In this document: positions 9,391 through 18,156 of the stretch, piece by piece
How positions within the stretch are numbered: position 1 is the first letter of the stretch
Layout: each line of letters starts with the position of its first letter
NCBI RefSeq assembly: GCF_030398385.1
Contig: NZ_JAOAOQ010000018.1
Span: 1-64,000, forward strand
From: Aquibium sp. ELW1220
GTDB lineage: Bacteria; Pseudomonadota; Alphaproteobacteria; Rhizobiales; Rhizobiaceae
Direction: 5' to 3'
Length of the DNA stretch: 64,000 nucleotides
The notes under the pieces: model-generated
Seen by the model: the letters and a program-made list of their open reading frames with translations, nothing else
Told to the model about the DNA's origin: nothing
Database searches by the model: none
Translations under genes and position numbers: made by a program

Positions 9391-10308
9391 ATGGCACAGG
9401 CATCCACCGCGGCATTGGACAAGGCGAAGGCCGGCGAGGTGACGCGCCGGCAACGCTTCGCGGAGTTCTGGTTCTATTTCTCCGAAAACAAAGGCGCGGT
9501 CATCGGGCTCTGGGTGTTCCTCGCGCTCGTCGTGCTCGCCATCCTGGCGCCGCTGATCGCACCGCACGCGCCGAATGCGCAGTATCGCGAGGCGGTACTG
9601 TTGCCGCCATTCTGGCAGGACGGCGGTCAGGCGGCCTATCTGCTGGGCACCGACCAGGTGGGCCGGGACATGCTGTCGAGACTGCTCTACGGCGCGCAGT
9701 TCTCGCTGTTCATCGGCATCGTGGTGACGACCCTGGCGCTGACCGGCGGCATCTTCGTCGGCGTCATCGCCGGCTATTTCCGCGGCTGGGTCGACACCGT
9801 CATCATGCGGCTGATGGACATCATCCTGGCCTTCCCGTCGCTGCTGCTCGCGCTGGTGCTGGTGGCGGTGCTCGGACCCGGCCTGATGAACGCGATGATC
9901 GCCATCGCGCTGGTGCTGCAGCCGCATTTCGTGCGGCTGACACGCGCGGCCGTGATGGCCGAGAAGGGGCGCGACTACGTCGTCGCCGCGAAGGTGGCGG
10001 GCGCCCGGCCGCTCAGGCTGATGTTCCGCACCATCCTGCCCAACTGCATGGCGCCGCTGATCGTGCAGGCGACGCTGTCGTTTTCGACCGCGATCCTCGA
10101 TGCAGCCGCGCTCGGCTTCCTCGGCATGGGCGCGCAGCCGCCGACGCCGGAATGGGGCACCATGCTCGCCGAAGCGCGCGAATTCATCCTGCGCGCCTGG
10201 TGGGTGGTCACGCTGCCGGGCGTCGCGATCCTGGTCACGGTGCTTGCCATCAACCTGATGGGCGACGGATTGCGGGATGCGCTCGATCCGAAGCTGAAGA
10301 GGAGCTGA
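9391..10308 (+). CDS. dppC: Dipeptide ABC transporter permease DppC
   Basis: Second permease, 305 residues. It has the N-terminal OppC_N-type region (FWFYFSENKGAVIGLWVFL), the LGTDQVGRDMLSRLLYGAQ motif typical of DppC/OppC, six predicted membrane segments and an EAA loop (GRDYVVAAKVAGARPLRLM). The ATG at 9391 lies 8 bases after dppB; the long upstream extension of the frame overlaps dppB and is a shadow. The DppB/DppC pair forms the membrane channel. Confidence 0.95.
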   Translation: MAQASTAALDKAKAGEVTRRQRFAEFWFYFSENKGAVIGLWVFLALVVLAILAPLIAPHAPNAQYREAVLLPPFWQDGGQAAYLLGTDQVGRDMLSRLLYGAQFSLFIGIVVTTLALTGGIFVGVIAGYFRGWVDTVIMRLMDIILAFPSLLLALVLVAVLGPGLMNAMIAIALVLQPHFVRLTRAAVMAEKGRDYVVAAKVAGARPLRLMFRTILPNCMAPLIVQATLSFSTAILDAAALGFLGMGAQPPTPEWGTMLAEAREFILRAWWVVTLPGVAILVTVLAINLMGDGLRDALDPKLKRS

Positions 10309-10311
10309 GGG

Positions 10312-10881
10312 GTGGAGGCCTGGGTTGGACCGGCGATCGTCGCCGCGGTCATCTCGGGCCTCGTGAGCCTCATCCTGGTGCAGTTGAACTTCAGGCAGGG
10401 ACGGCGGCTGGAGCAGGCGAGGCGGGACGAGAAGGTCAGGGACTTCCAGATTGCGATCCGTGCGGAAATCAGAAGCGAATTAAGGAATCTCGTGCAGTAC
10501 GACGTAGGAAGACAGCTCGAGCAGGTGAAGGCGCGCTACGAAAGCGATCCCGCCTACGCCATCTCGGTGCCGCGGCCGGTTCGCCAGTCGGTCTTCGAGG
10601 CGCTGGTGGGGGAGATACACGTCCTGCCGGAGGCGGTGATCGATCCCATCGTGCTCTACGCGCGGCAGCGCAATGCGATCGATTCGATCGTCGAAGACAT
10701 GCGCGCGCCGGGATTCCGGGCTCTCTCACGCGACCAGCAACTCGCGATGTATGAAGACTACCTGAACATGTGGGATGCGTGGCGCGCGTTTGCACTTGCG
10801 GCGGAGGCCGCACTCAACGGAAGCGCGTCAGTAGCCGGGCCGCGGGCCGGTCTGGCCGCTGATGGGCGGAACGGGAGGTAG
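10312..10881 (+). CDS. Unknown small membrane-anchored protein in the dpp operon
   Basis: A 189-residue protein I do not recognise. Its GTG start is three bases after the dppC stop and has AGGAGCTGAGG directly upstream, so translation coupling to dppC is likely. Residues 5-24 (VGPAIVAAVISGLVSLILVQ) form one membrane segment. This is followed by a charged, probably coiled-coil stretch (about 25-75) and a helical C-terminal half with aromatic residues (YEDYLNMWDAWRAFA). The last 25 residues are low complexity. Standard dpp operons have no gene here. It could be an accessory factor or an insertion that happens to be cotranscribed. Codon use matches its neighbours. Confidence 0.7.
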   Translation: MEAWVGPAIVAAVISGLVSLILVQLNFRQGRRLEQARRDEKVRDFQIAIRAEIRSELRNLVQYDVGRQLEQVKARYESDPAYAISVPRPVRQSVFEALVGEIHVLPEAVIDPIVLYARQRNAIDSIVEDMRAPGFRALSRDQQLAMYEDYLNMWDAWRAFALAAEAALNGSASVAGPRAGLAADGRNGR

Positions 10882-10968
10882 GGGGCGTGGCTTGGACATT
10901 CCGTCGATCTCACCTCTTCATCTCAAGATATAAGCGTCTTCGACGCGAAAATCCAACCGGAATTTATC

Positions 10969-11820
10969 ATGCCCCTTTTGACAATCGATAACCTCGTCGT
11001 CGAGTTCGAGACCGCCACCGGGCCGTTCCGGGCGGTGGACGGCGTGTCGCTGTCGGTCGACGCGCGCGAGGTGCTGGCGATCGTCGGCGAATCCGGGTCC
11101 GGCAAGTCGGTGTCGATGCTGGCCGTGATGGGTCTTCTGCCCTGGACGGCGATGGTGACGGCCGACCGGATGGACTTCGCCGGGCGCGACCTCCTGACGA
11201 TGAGCGATGCAGACCGGCGCAAGATCATCGGCAAGGACATCGCGATGATCTTTCAGGAGCCGATGTCGAGCCTGAACCCGTGCTTCACCGTCGGCTTCCA
11301 GATCGAGGAGGTGCTGCGCTTCCACCTCGGCATGGACCGCAAGGCGCGGCGGGGCAGGGCGATCGAACTGCTGGAGGCAGTGGGCATCCCCGATCCCGAG
11401 CAGCGCCTGTCATCCTATCCGCACCAGATGTCGGGCGGCCAGTGCCAGCGCGTGATGATCGCCATCGCGCTCGCCTGCAACCCCAAGCTCCTGATCGCCG
11501 ACGAGCCGACGACGGCGCTCGACGTGACGATCCAGAAGCAGATTCTCGACTTGCTGATGGCGCTGCAGGCCGAGCACGGCATGGGGCTGATCATGATCAC
11601 GCACAACATGGCGGTGGTGGCCGAGACGGCCGACCGCGTCATCGTCCAGTACAAGGGGCGCAAGATGGAGGAGGCGGACGTGCTGACCCTCTTCGAGAAC
11701 CCGAAGAGCAACTACACCAAGGCGCTGCTGTCGGCGCTGCCCGAGCGCGCGACCGGCGACCGGCTGCCGACCATCGCGAGCTTCATGGAAGGCCTAGAGC
11801 CGACGGGAGACGCCCGATGA
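10969..11820 (+). CDS. dppD: Dipeptide ABC transporter ATP-binding protein DppD
   Basis: Cytoplasmic ATPase subunit, 283 residues. Walker A GESGSGKS, the Q-loop [10 protein letters not shown], signature MSGGQCQR, Walker [13 protein letters not shown] and the switch histidine in MITHNM are all present. It is shorter than enterobacterial DppD (about 327) at the C-terminus, where the oligopeptide-transporter C-terminal extension is only partly present; the end [14 protein letters not shown]...SALPER still looks intact. The start ATG at 10969 is preceded by only a weak ribosome site (CCGGAATTTATC). It overlaps dppF by four bases (ATGA). Confidence 0.93.
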   Translation: MPLLTIDNLVVEFETATGPFRAVDGVSLSVDAREVLAIVGESGSGKSVSMLAVMGLLPWTAMVTADRMDFAGRDLLTMSDADRRKIIGKDIAMIFQEPMSSLNPCFTVGFQIEEVLRFHLGMDRKARRGRAIELLEAVGIPDPEQRLSSYPHQMSGGQCQRVMIAIALACNPKLLIADEPTTALDVTIQKQILDLLMALQAEHGMGLIMITHNMAVVAETADRVIVQYKGRKMEEADVLTLFENPKSNYTKALLSALPERATGDRLPTIASFMEGLEPTGDAR

Positions 11821-12644
11821 GCGAGATCGTCGTCGAGGGCCGCAACCTCAAGCGCGACTACCGCATCGGCGGCGGCCTGTTCTCAAAGGAGCGCGTGGTG
11901 CATGCCGTCAAGGGCGTGTCGTTTTCGGTGGAGAAGGGCAAGACGCTGGCGATCGTCGGCGAATCCGGCTGCGGGAAGTCCACGCTGGCCCGCATCATCA
12001 CCATGATCGACGCGCAGACCGACGGCGAGCTGCTGATCGACGGCAAGCCCGTCGACATCCGCAAGCAGTCACTGACGGCCGAGATGCGCCGCAAGGTGCA
12101 GATCGTGTTCCAGAACCCGTACGGTTCGCTCAATCCGCGCCAGAAGATCGGCGACGTGCTGGGCGAGCCTTTGCTGGTCAACACCGGCATGCCGGCGTCG
12201 GAGCGGCGCGAGCGGGCGATGGAGATGCTGGTCAAGGTCGGGCTGGGGCCCGAGCACTTCAACCGCTATCCGCACATGTTTTCCGGCGGGCAGCGCCAGC
12301 GCATTGCGATCGCGCGGGCGCTGATGCTGAACCCGCGGATCCTGGTCCTCGACGAGCCGGTCTCGGCGCTCGATCTTTCGGTGCAGGCGCAGGTTCTGAA
12401 CCTGCTATCCGACCTGCAGGACGAGTTCGACCTGACCTACATCTTCATCAGCCACGACCTGTCGGTGGTGCGCTACATCGCCGACGACGTGATGGTGATG
12501 TATTTCGGTGAAGCGGTGGAGTATGGCTCGCGCGACGCGGTGTTCACGGACCCGCAGCACGACTATACGAAGACGCTGTTTGCCGCGACGCCGCGGGCCG
12601 ATGTCGAGAGCATCCGGCGGCGGCTGGCGGCCAAGGCAGCCTGA
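11817..12644 (+). CDS. dppF: Dipeptide ABC transporter ATP-binding protein DppF
   Basis: Second ATPase, 275 residues, with Walker A GESGCGKST, Q-loop FQNPYGSLNPRQ, signature FSGGQRQR, Walker B ILVLDEPVSALD and switch ISHDLSVV. The ATG overlaps the dppD stop (ATGA), showing tight coupling. A longer open frame upstream is a shadow of dppD. With DppD it forms the heterodimeric motor of the DppABCDF importer. The next gene, a dehydratase, follows after 40 bases on the same strand and may be read through. Confidence 0.94.
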   Translation: MSEIVVEGRNLKRDYRIGGGLFSKERVVHAVKGVSFSVEKGKTLAIVGESGCGKSTLARIITMIDAQTDGELLIDGKPVDIRKQSLTAEMRRKVQIVFQNPYGSLNPRQKIGDVLGEPLLVNTGMPASERRERAMEMLVKVGLGPEHFNRYPHMFSGGQRQRIAIARALMLNPRILVLDEPVSALDLSVQAQVLNLLSDLQDEFDLTYIFISHDLSVVRYIADDVMVMYFGEAVEYGSRDAVFTDPQHDYTKTLFAATPRADVESIRRRLAAKAA

Positions 12645-12684
12645 CGGGACACCCCTGCGGGGCGGCCTGTCGCGACATGAGGGC

Positions 12685-13638
12685 ATGATGCAGCTTCCGA
12701 CCTTTGACGACGTGGTGGCCGCACATGAGCGCATCCGCCCGCATGTCCACTTCACGCCGGTGCTGACGAGCAGCCACCTCGATCGCCTGACGGGCGCGCG
12801 GCTGTTCCTCAAATGCGAGAACCTGCAGAAGATCGGCGCATTCAAGGCGCGCGGCGCCTGCAACGCCGTGTTCGGCCTGTCGGAGGCGCAGGCTGCGCGC
12901 GGGGTGCTCACCCACTCGTCGGGCAATCACGGCCAGGCACTGGCCTATGCCGCTGCCAAGCGCGGCATCGCCGCGACCATCGTCATGCCGGAGACCTCGG
13001 CCAGGCCGAAGCTCGACGCGGTGCGCGGCTATGGCGGCCGCGTCGTGACTTGCGCGCCCGGCACGAAGGCGCGCGAGGAGGCGGTGGCGGCCGAACTCGA
13101 GCGGACGGGCGCTGAGATCGTACACCCCTATGCCGACGCGCGCGTGATCGCGGGGCAGGGGACCTGCGCGCGCGAACTGATCGATGAGACGGGGCCGCTC
13201 GACGCCATCGTGGCGCCGGTGGGCGGCGGCGGGCTGATCTCTGGCACCTGCATCGCGGCGCATGCGATGGCGCCGGGGATCAAGGTCTTCGCGGCTGAGC
13301 CGGCCAATGCCGACGATGCCTTCCGGTCGAAGCAGGCGGGGCATCTCGTCGAGGACGACGCACCGCAGACCATCGCCGACGGGCTGCGCGCCTCGCTGAA
13401 GCCGATCACCTTCCACTATGTCCACAATGCGGTGGAGGAAGTACTGACGGTCTCGGAGGCTGAGATCGTGGCGGCTATGCGCCTTGTGTGGGAGCGGCTG
13501 AAGATCGTCATCGAGCCGTCCAGCGCGGTCGCGGTCGCGGCGGTGCTGAAGAACGCGCAGCGCTTTGCCGGGCAGACCGTCGGGATCATCATCACGGGTG
13601 GGAACGTCGATCTCGACCGCCTGCCGTGGATGGGATGA
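12685..13638 (+). CDS. PLP-dependent threonine/serine dehydratase or serine racemase
   Basis: Fold-type II pyridoxal-phosphate enzyme, 317 residues, catalytic domain only with no ACT domain, as in catabolic threonine dehydratase and serine racemase. Lys55 in KIGAFKARGA is the Schiff-base lysine, SSGNHGQA binds the substrate carboxylate, and VGGGGLISG holds the PLP phosphate. It would deaminate threonine or serine to 2-oxobutyrate or pyruvate. Residues distinguishing dehydratase from racemase cannot be judged by eye. Two adjacent ATGs (12685, 12688) follow GAGGGC. Being just downstream of dpp, it may process amino acids released from imported peptides, which is inference. Confidence 0.85.
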   Translation: MMQLPTFDDVVAAHERIRPHVHFTPVLTSSHLDRLTGARLFLKCENLQKIGAFKARGACNAVFGLSEAQAARGVLTHSSGNHGQALAYAAAKRGIAATIVMPETSARPKLDAVRGYGGRVVTCAPGTKAREEAVAAELERTGAEIVHPYADARVIAGQGTCARELIDETGPLDAIVAPVGGGGLISGTCIAAHAMAPGIKVFAAEPANADDAFRSKQAGHLVEDDAPQTIADGLRASLKPITFHYVHNAVEEVLTVSEAEIVAAMRLVWERLKIVIEPSSAVAVAAVLKNAQRFAGQTVGIIITGGNVDLDRLPWMG

Positions 13639-13704
13639 CAGGAGGCTTTTCCCGCCGGGTGCGCGGCATCTTCCACCGGTCCCGCAAAGCCCTATCTTGA
13701 CGGG

Positions 13705-14715
13705 ATGCGTCCCTCCGACCTGCTGCAGCCGCGCCCCCAGGGCCTCTACTGCCCTCCCGGCGACTTCTTCATCGATCCGGTGAAGCCGGTCGGCCGTGCG
13801 CTGATCACGCATGGCCATGCCGACCATGCGCGGGCGGGGCATGGCACGGTGATGGCGACGCGCGAGACACTCGAGATCATGGCAATCCGCTACGGCGAGG
13901 GGTTTGCCGGTTCCAGGCAGGAAGCGCGGCTCGGCGAGCGGGTTGCCGTCAACGGCGTCGAGGTGAGCTTTCACCCGGCGGGGCACGTGCTGGGTTCGGC
14001 GCAGATCCGCGTGGCGCAGGGCGGCCGTTGCATCGTCGCCTCCGGCGACTACAAGCGGCGGCGCGACCCGACCTGCCTCGGCTTCGAGCCGATCGCCTGC
14101 GACGTCTTCATCACCGAAGCGACCTTCGGCCTGCCCGTCTTCCGCCATCCCGACGATGCCGGCGAGATTGCGCGGCTGCTCGCGTCGCTCGGGCAGTTTC
14201 CGGAGCGCACGCATCTCGTCGGCGCCTATTCGCTTGGCAAGGCACAGCGGGTGATCCGTCTGCTGCGCGACGCGGGATACGCGGAGACGATATACATCCA
14301 TGGCGCGCTGGAAAAGCTCTGCGCCTATTACGAGAGCCAGGGCATCGCGCTCGGGCCGCTGGCGCCCGCCACGATCGACAATGGCGGCAAGGCGGCATTT
14401 GCGGGAAAGATCGTGGTGGGGCCGCCGTCCGCCTTCGCCGACCGCTGGGCGCGGCGTTTTTCCGATCCCGTCTCGGCTTTCGCCTCGGGCTGGATGCGCA
14501 TCCGCCAGCGCGCCAAGCAGCGTGGCGTGGAATTGCCGCTGATCCTGTCGGACCATTCCGACTGGGACGAACTCGTCGCGACCATCGCCGACACCGGCGC
14601 CTCGGAGGTCTGGGTCACGCATGGGCGCGAGGAGGCGCTGGTGCGCTGGTGCGAGATCAACGGGATCGCGGCACGGCCGCTCCACCTCGTGGGGTACGAG
14701 GACGAGGGGGATTAG
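13705..14715 (+). CDS. Ligase-associated DNA exonuclease (metallo-beta-lactamase fold)
   Basis: Metallo-beta-lactamase/beta-CASP-like protein of 336 residues with the metal-binding HGHADH motif at 36-41, a second histidine in HPAGHVLGSAQ, and the late DHSDWDEL and VTHGREE motifs. This family occurs next to ATP-dependent DNA ligases in bacteria and is predicted to trim DNA ends before ligation. Here the ligase gene follows at 14973 on the same strand, separated by a long inverted repeat. Start ATG at 13705 follows TTGACGGG. Confidence 0.9.
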   Translation: MRPSDLLQPRPQGLYCPPGDFFIDPVKPVGRALITHGHADHARAGHGTVMATRETLEIMAIRYGEGFAGSRQEARLGERVAVNGVEVSFHPAGHVLGSAQIRVAQGGRCIVASGDYKRRRDPTCLGFEPIACDVFITEATFGLPVFRHPDDAGEIARLLASLGQFPERTHLVGAYSLGKAQRVIRLLRDAGYAETIYIHGALEKLCAYYESQGIALGPLAPATIDNGGKAAFAGKIVVGPPSAFADRWARRFSDPVSAFASGWMRIRQRAKQRGVELPLILSDHSDWDELVATIADTGASEVWVTHGREEALVRWCEINGIAARPLHLVGYEDEGD

Positions 14716-14740
14716 GTGGTGAGGTCGTTCGGTTACGTCG

Positions 14741-14918
14741 CGTCCTGTCGCGCCCCCCTCTGTCCTGCCGGACATCTCCCCCACGAGGGGGGAGATCGGC
14801 AGCTTCGGCGCGGCCGCCATTCCTGCACCGTCGATGATCGGCGAAAGCGGACGCGACAGGCGATCTCCCCCCTCGTGGGGGAGATGGGCGGCAGCCCAGA
14901 GGGGGGCGCGACGGAACG
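14741..14918. repeat. 58-base near-perfect inverted repeat (REP/MITE-like)
   Basis: Arms at 14741-14798 and 14861-14918 are almost exact reverse complements. Each carries CATCTCCCCC or its complement and a shorter internal palindrome (CTCCCCC...GGGGGGAG). A 62-base centre lies between them. Repeats with this core are, to my knowledge, scattered in Mesorhizobium-type genomes. The element fills most of the gap between the exonuclease and ligase genes and would form a very stable RNA hairpin that could uncouple their expression. No open reading frame or transposase is in it. Confidence 0.85.
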
Positions 14919-14972
14919 CCGGCCTATGCCTGACCGCGATGCACCTGCATTTCGAGCGTCCCGTTCCCACCC

Positions 14973-16577
14973 ATGAAACTCTTCGCCGACCTCCTCGATC
15001 GCCTGGTGCTGACGTCGTCGCGCAATGCGAAGCTGAAGCTGCTGGCGGACTATTTCGCGTCCGTGCCGGACCCCGACCGCGGGCTGGCGCTGGCGGCGAT
15101 CACGGGGGATCTCGACATTCCGAGCTTCAAGCCGGCTATGCTGCGGGCGCTGGTTATGGAGCGGATGGACCCGGTGCTGTTTGCCTATTCCTACGACTAT
15201 GTCGGGGACCTGGCGGAGACCGTGTCGCTGGTCTGGCCGGCGCGCGAGGGCCGGGTGCTGCACAATGCCGATCCGAGCCTGTCGGAGGCGGTGGCGGCGC
15301 TGATCGAGGCCGGACGCGCCAACGGGCCTTCGGTGTTCGCGGCCCTGCTCGACCGGCTCGACGCGCCGTCGCGCTTCGCGCTGATCAAGCTGGTGACCGG
15401 CGGCCTGCGCATCGGCGTCTCGGCCAGGCGCGCCAAGCAGGCGCTGGCGGATTTCGGGCAGATCGAGGTGGCCGAGATCGAGGAACTCTGGCACGGGATC
15501 GCGCCGCCCTACGAAGCGCTGTTCGCCTGGCTGGAGAAGCGCGGCGAAAAGCCCGTGCCGCAGGCGCAGGCGCTGTTCCGGCCCGTGATGCTGTCGAACC
15601 CCGTGCAGGACGGCGACCTGGAGAAGCTCGATCCCGCCGACTACAGGGCCGAATGGAAATGGGACGGCATCCGTGTGCAGGCAACGTCCGAGGGCGGCGT
15701 GCACCGGCTCTATTCGCGCACCGGCGACGACATCTCGGGCGCGTTTCCCGACCTGCTCGAGGCGATGGATTTTTCCGGCGCGATCGATGGCGAACTGCTG
15801 GTGGGCGTGGCCGGGCAACACACCGGCACCTTCTCGGACCTGCAGCAGCGGCTGAACCGCAAGGCTGTGTCGGCGAAGATGCGCGAGAAGTTCCCGGTCT
15901 TCGTGCGCTGCTACGACCTGTTGCAGGATGGCCACGATGACCTGCGGCCGCTGCCCTTCCTCGAGCGGAGGTCGCGGTTGGAGGCTTTCGTGGCGCGCCT
16001 GCCGGCCGTGCGCTTCGACCTGTCGCCCTTCGTCGATTTCTCCGGCTGGGAGGAGCTCGACGACAGGCGCCGCCGGCCGCCGCACCCGGTCATCGAGGGG
16101 GTGATGCTGAAGCGGCGGGATTCGGCCTATGTGCCAGGCCGGCCGAAAGGGCCTTGGTTCAAATGGAAGCGCGACCCGCACACGGTTGACGCGGTGCTGA
16201 TGTACGCCCAGCGCGGCCATGGCAAGCGGTCGAGCTTCTATTCCGACTACACGTTCGGGGTCTGGACCGGGCCTGAGGAGAAGCCGGAGCTCGTGCCGGT
16301 GGGGAAGGCCTATTTCGGCTTCACCGACGAGGAACTGCGCCAGATCGACAAGTTCGTCCGCGACAACACGGTCGAGCGCTTCGGTCCCGTTCGATCCGTT
16401 CGCGCCGAACGCGGGCACGGGCTGGTGCTGGAAGTGGCCTTCGAAGGGCTCAACCGGTCGACGCGGCACAAATCCGGGGTCGCCATGCGCTTTCCGCGCA
16501 TCTCGCGGCTGCGCTGGGACAAGCCGGCGGCGGAAGCGGACCGGCTGGAGACCCTGCAGGCGCTGCTCGACGGCTGA
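14973..16577 (+). CDS. ATP-dependent DNA ligase
   Basis: Seals nicks in double-stranded DNA using ATP; 534 residues. Domains in order are an N-terminal DNA-binding region (1-200), the adenylation domain with motif I EWKWDGIR (AMP-accepting Lys229), motif III around FPVFVRCYDLL, motif IV EGVMLKRRDS and motif V WFKWKRDP, and a C-terminal OB domain. It belongs to the bacterial ligase type found with a metallo-beta-lactamase exonuclease, which is the gene just upstream. The helicase and phosphoesterase that often complete this repair cluster are not seen downstream, where an unrelated gene converges. Start ATG at 14973. Confidence 0.93.
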   Translation: MKLFADLLDRLVLTSSRNAKLKLLADYFASVPDPDRGLALAAITGDLDIPSFKPAMLRALVMERMDPVLFAYSYDYVGDLAETVSLVWPAREGRVLHNADPSLSEAVAALIEAGRANGPSVFAALLDRLDAPSRFALIKLVTGGLRIGVSARRAKQALADFGQIEVAEIEELWHGIAPPYEALFAWLEKRGEKPVPQAQALFRPVMLSNPVQDGDLEKLDPADYRAEWKWDGIRVQATSEGGVHRLYSRTGDDISGAFPDLLEAMDFSGAIDGELLVGVAGQHTGTFSDLQQRLNRKAVSAKMREKFPVFVRCYDLLQDGHDDLRPLPFLERRSRLEAFVARLPAVRFDLSPFVDFSGWEELDDRRRRPPHPVIEGVMLKRRDSAYVPGRPKGPWFKWKRDPHTVDAVLMYAQRGHGKRSSFYSDYTFGVWTGPEEKPELVPVGKAYFGFTDEELRQIDKFVRDNTVERFGPVRSVRAERGHGLVLEVAFEGLNRSTRHKSGVAMRFPRISRLRWDKPAAEADRLETLQALLDG

Positions 16578-16645
16578 GCCGGTGCGCGCCGCGGTCTTTC
16601 AGACGGGCTTCCTGCGCCTCGGCTTCTCGTGGGGGTGCGTCGGCC

Positions 16646-18001
16646 TCAGTCCGGAACCGAGACGCTGATGTCGATGATGTCGACCGAGCGGCCTCCGTCG
16701 CCGAAATCGGTAACGATGGCGATGTTGCCGGCTCGGGTCGGCTGGATGTCGGGGACATCCAGTCCGACGGCATAGTCGCGGTTTTCCGAGGAGACGACGT
16801 AGCGCTTGCGGCCGCAATCGCCGAGCGGGCCGAAGTCGCAGGTGACCAGGATCTCCGTCTCGCGGCCAGGCTCGGTCCTGGCCCTGATGTTGAACACGGC
16901 GCTGCGGCCGGCGATCCTCTGCAGAATGCCCTGGCCGACTTCGAAGCGGACGGGTTCGTTCGGCGCAGAAGAGCGGATGCGCAGGGCCATGCCGCCTTCG
17001 ATCTCGATCACCTGTGCCGTCCCGCCCGACAGGGTGAGCACGCGCGTCGGGTCGGTCGGCGTGAAGACGGTGATCCAGTCGTCATTGCCGTCGGCCGCCT
17101 GCGTGTCGCTGAGCGGCGGCGGGGCTTCAGGCTGGAACTCCTCGTCCTCCAGCGTCAGGGGCGGGTTCGGAACGCTGGTGTCACGCTCCTCGGCAGAGAG
17201 GAAGAGGCCGCTGTCGATTGCCCACCAGACGGCCATGGCGCCGGCCGCGAAGAGGGTGACTGCGAGAAACAGGATGATTAATAAGCGGCCGCGGCGACGC
17301 CTCGGCTCGCCGTCACCGTGAGTCGGCCCGTCGAACCGCGAGCCTCGGCTACGCTCGTCGCGCCGCGCCACCAGTCCGTCCAGGCCTGGTGCAGCGGCGC
17401 CATGGCTGGTGTCGCGCGGGGCGCGCCGGGGCTCTATGTCGGGCAGCGGAATGGGTCCATCGTCGAAGGCCTGGCGCGGTTGCTGCTCGATGACCACCGT
17501 CTCGCGCGCCCGCTGCTGGCGCGGCCGTGCGGGAGCATTGTTCCTCTGCTCACCGCCGTAGTACCGGCTGGATGCGGCCGCCCAGGAGGACGGCTGTTCG
17601 CCGCCGCGCGTCGGCGCCTGCGGAAACGGATCCATGCGATGGTCCCGGGCCGCCGGGGCCTCGAAGCTCTCTTCGTCCTCGAACGGCTCTTCGAACTCGA
17701 TGGGTTCCTCGTCCTCGACAGGGTTCTCGGGTTCGAAGGCGGCCACGAATTCCTGCTCGACCGTGCGGATGCTGGCCTTCAGCATCTCGCGACGCTGATC
17801 CACGGCATGGTCCGGGAGATCCGGATTGGCGGCGATGTTCTTTTCCAGTGCCGCGTAGACGGAACGGTAGACCTTCTCGCGATAGGCGCGGTCGTCGGCG
17901 TCGCCTCGCTCCAGGGCGGTCCGGATCGTCTTTTCGATCGGATTCAACTGCAGTACCTCATATGCCGCGTCGCGAATGGTTAACCGCGCCACAGGCAGCA
18001 A
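16646..18001 (-). CDS. Unknown single-pass membrane protein with extracytoplasmic beta domain
   Basis: A 451-residue protein I cannot name. Residues 1-90 form a conserved-looking helical cytoplasmic domain (DAAYEVLQLNPIEKTIRTAL, then EMLKASIRTVEQEF). Residues 90-235 are acidic, Pro/Gln-rich and probably disordered. A single membrane segment spans about 239-261 (LLIILFLAVTLFAAGAM). The remaining 190 residues lie outside the cytoplasm and look like a beta-sandwich with two cysteines (TCDFGPLGDC) that could form a disulphide. The start is uncertain: TTG at 18001 or GTG at 17992; there is no ATG. It converges on the ligase gene and diverges from the nitronate monooxygenase. Confidence 0.75.
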   Translation of the reverse strand: MLPVARLTIRDAAYEVLQLNPIEKTIRTALERGDADDRAYREKVYRSVYAALEKNIAANPDLPDHAVDQRREMLKASIRTVEQEFVAAFEPENPVEDEEPIEFEEPFEDEESFEAPAARDHRMDPFPQAPTRGGEQPSSWAAASSRYYGGEQRNNAPARPRQQRARETVVIEQQPRQAFDDGPIPLPDIEPRRAPRDTSHGAAAPGLDGLVARRDERSRGSRFDGPTHGDGEPRRRRGRLLIILFLAVTLFAAGAMAVWWAIDSGLFLSAEERDTSVPNPPLTLEDEEFQPEAPPPLSDTQAADGNDDWITVFTPTDPTRVLTLSGGTAQVIEIEGGMALRIRSSAPNEPVRFEVGQGILQRIAGRSAVFNIRARTEPGRETEILVTCDFGPLGDCGRKRYVVSSENRDYAVGLDVPDIQPTRAGNIAIVTDFGDGGRSVDIIDISVSVPD

Positions 18002-18085
18002 TCAACAACGCATCGGCTTTTGCGGTGCCCCGTCCCAAGAAACTCGCTCGCGGCGCTGCCGATGGATGCGACCGGCCCGCCGCGC

Positions 18086-18114
18086 TTGCCCGCATGGCGA
18101 TCTGCTTGTATCGA
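18086..18114 (+). promoter_or_regulatory. Weak candidate promoter for nitronate monooxygenase
   Basis: TTGCCC at 18086-18091 and TATCGA at 18109-18114 are separated by 17 bases. The -10 match is poor. The element matters because the palindrome at 18113-18130 would cover its -10 end and start point, the usual place for a repressor site. Confidence 0.3.
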
Positions 18115-18130
18115 CGTTTACGCAAACGTC
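18113..18130. promoter_or_regulatory. Palindromic operator candidate before nitronate monooxygenase
   Basis: Perfect arms GACGTTT (18113-18119) and AAACGTC (18124-18130) around ACGC, 27 bases before the ATG. It contains ACGTTTACG, shared with the palindrome upstream of fadD at 5841-5862. The two genes may belong to one regulon for fatty or branched-chain acid breakdown. Confidence 0.5.
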
Positions 18131-18156
18131 AAAGCCTGCGGGGAGTGAACGACGCC

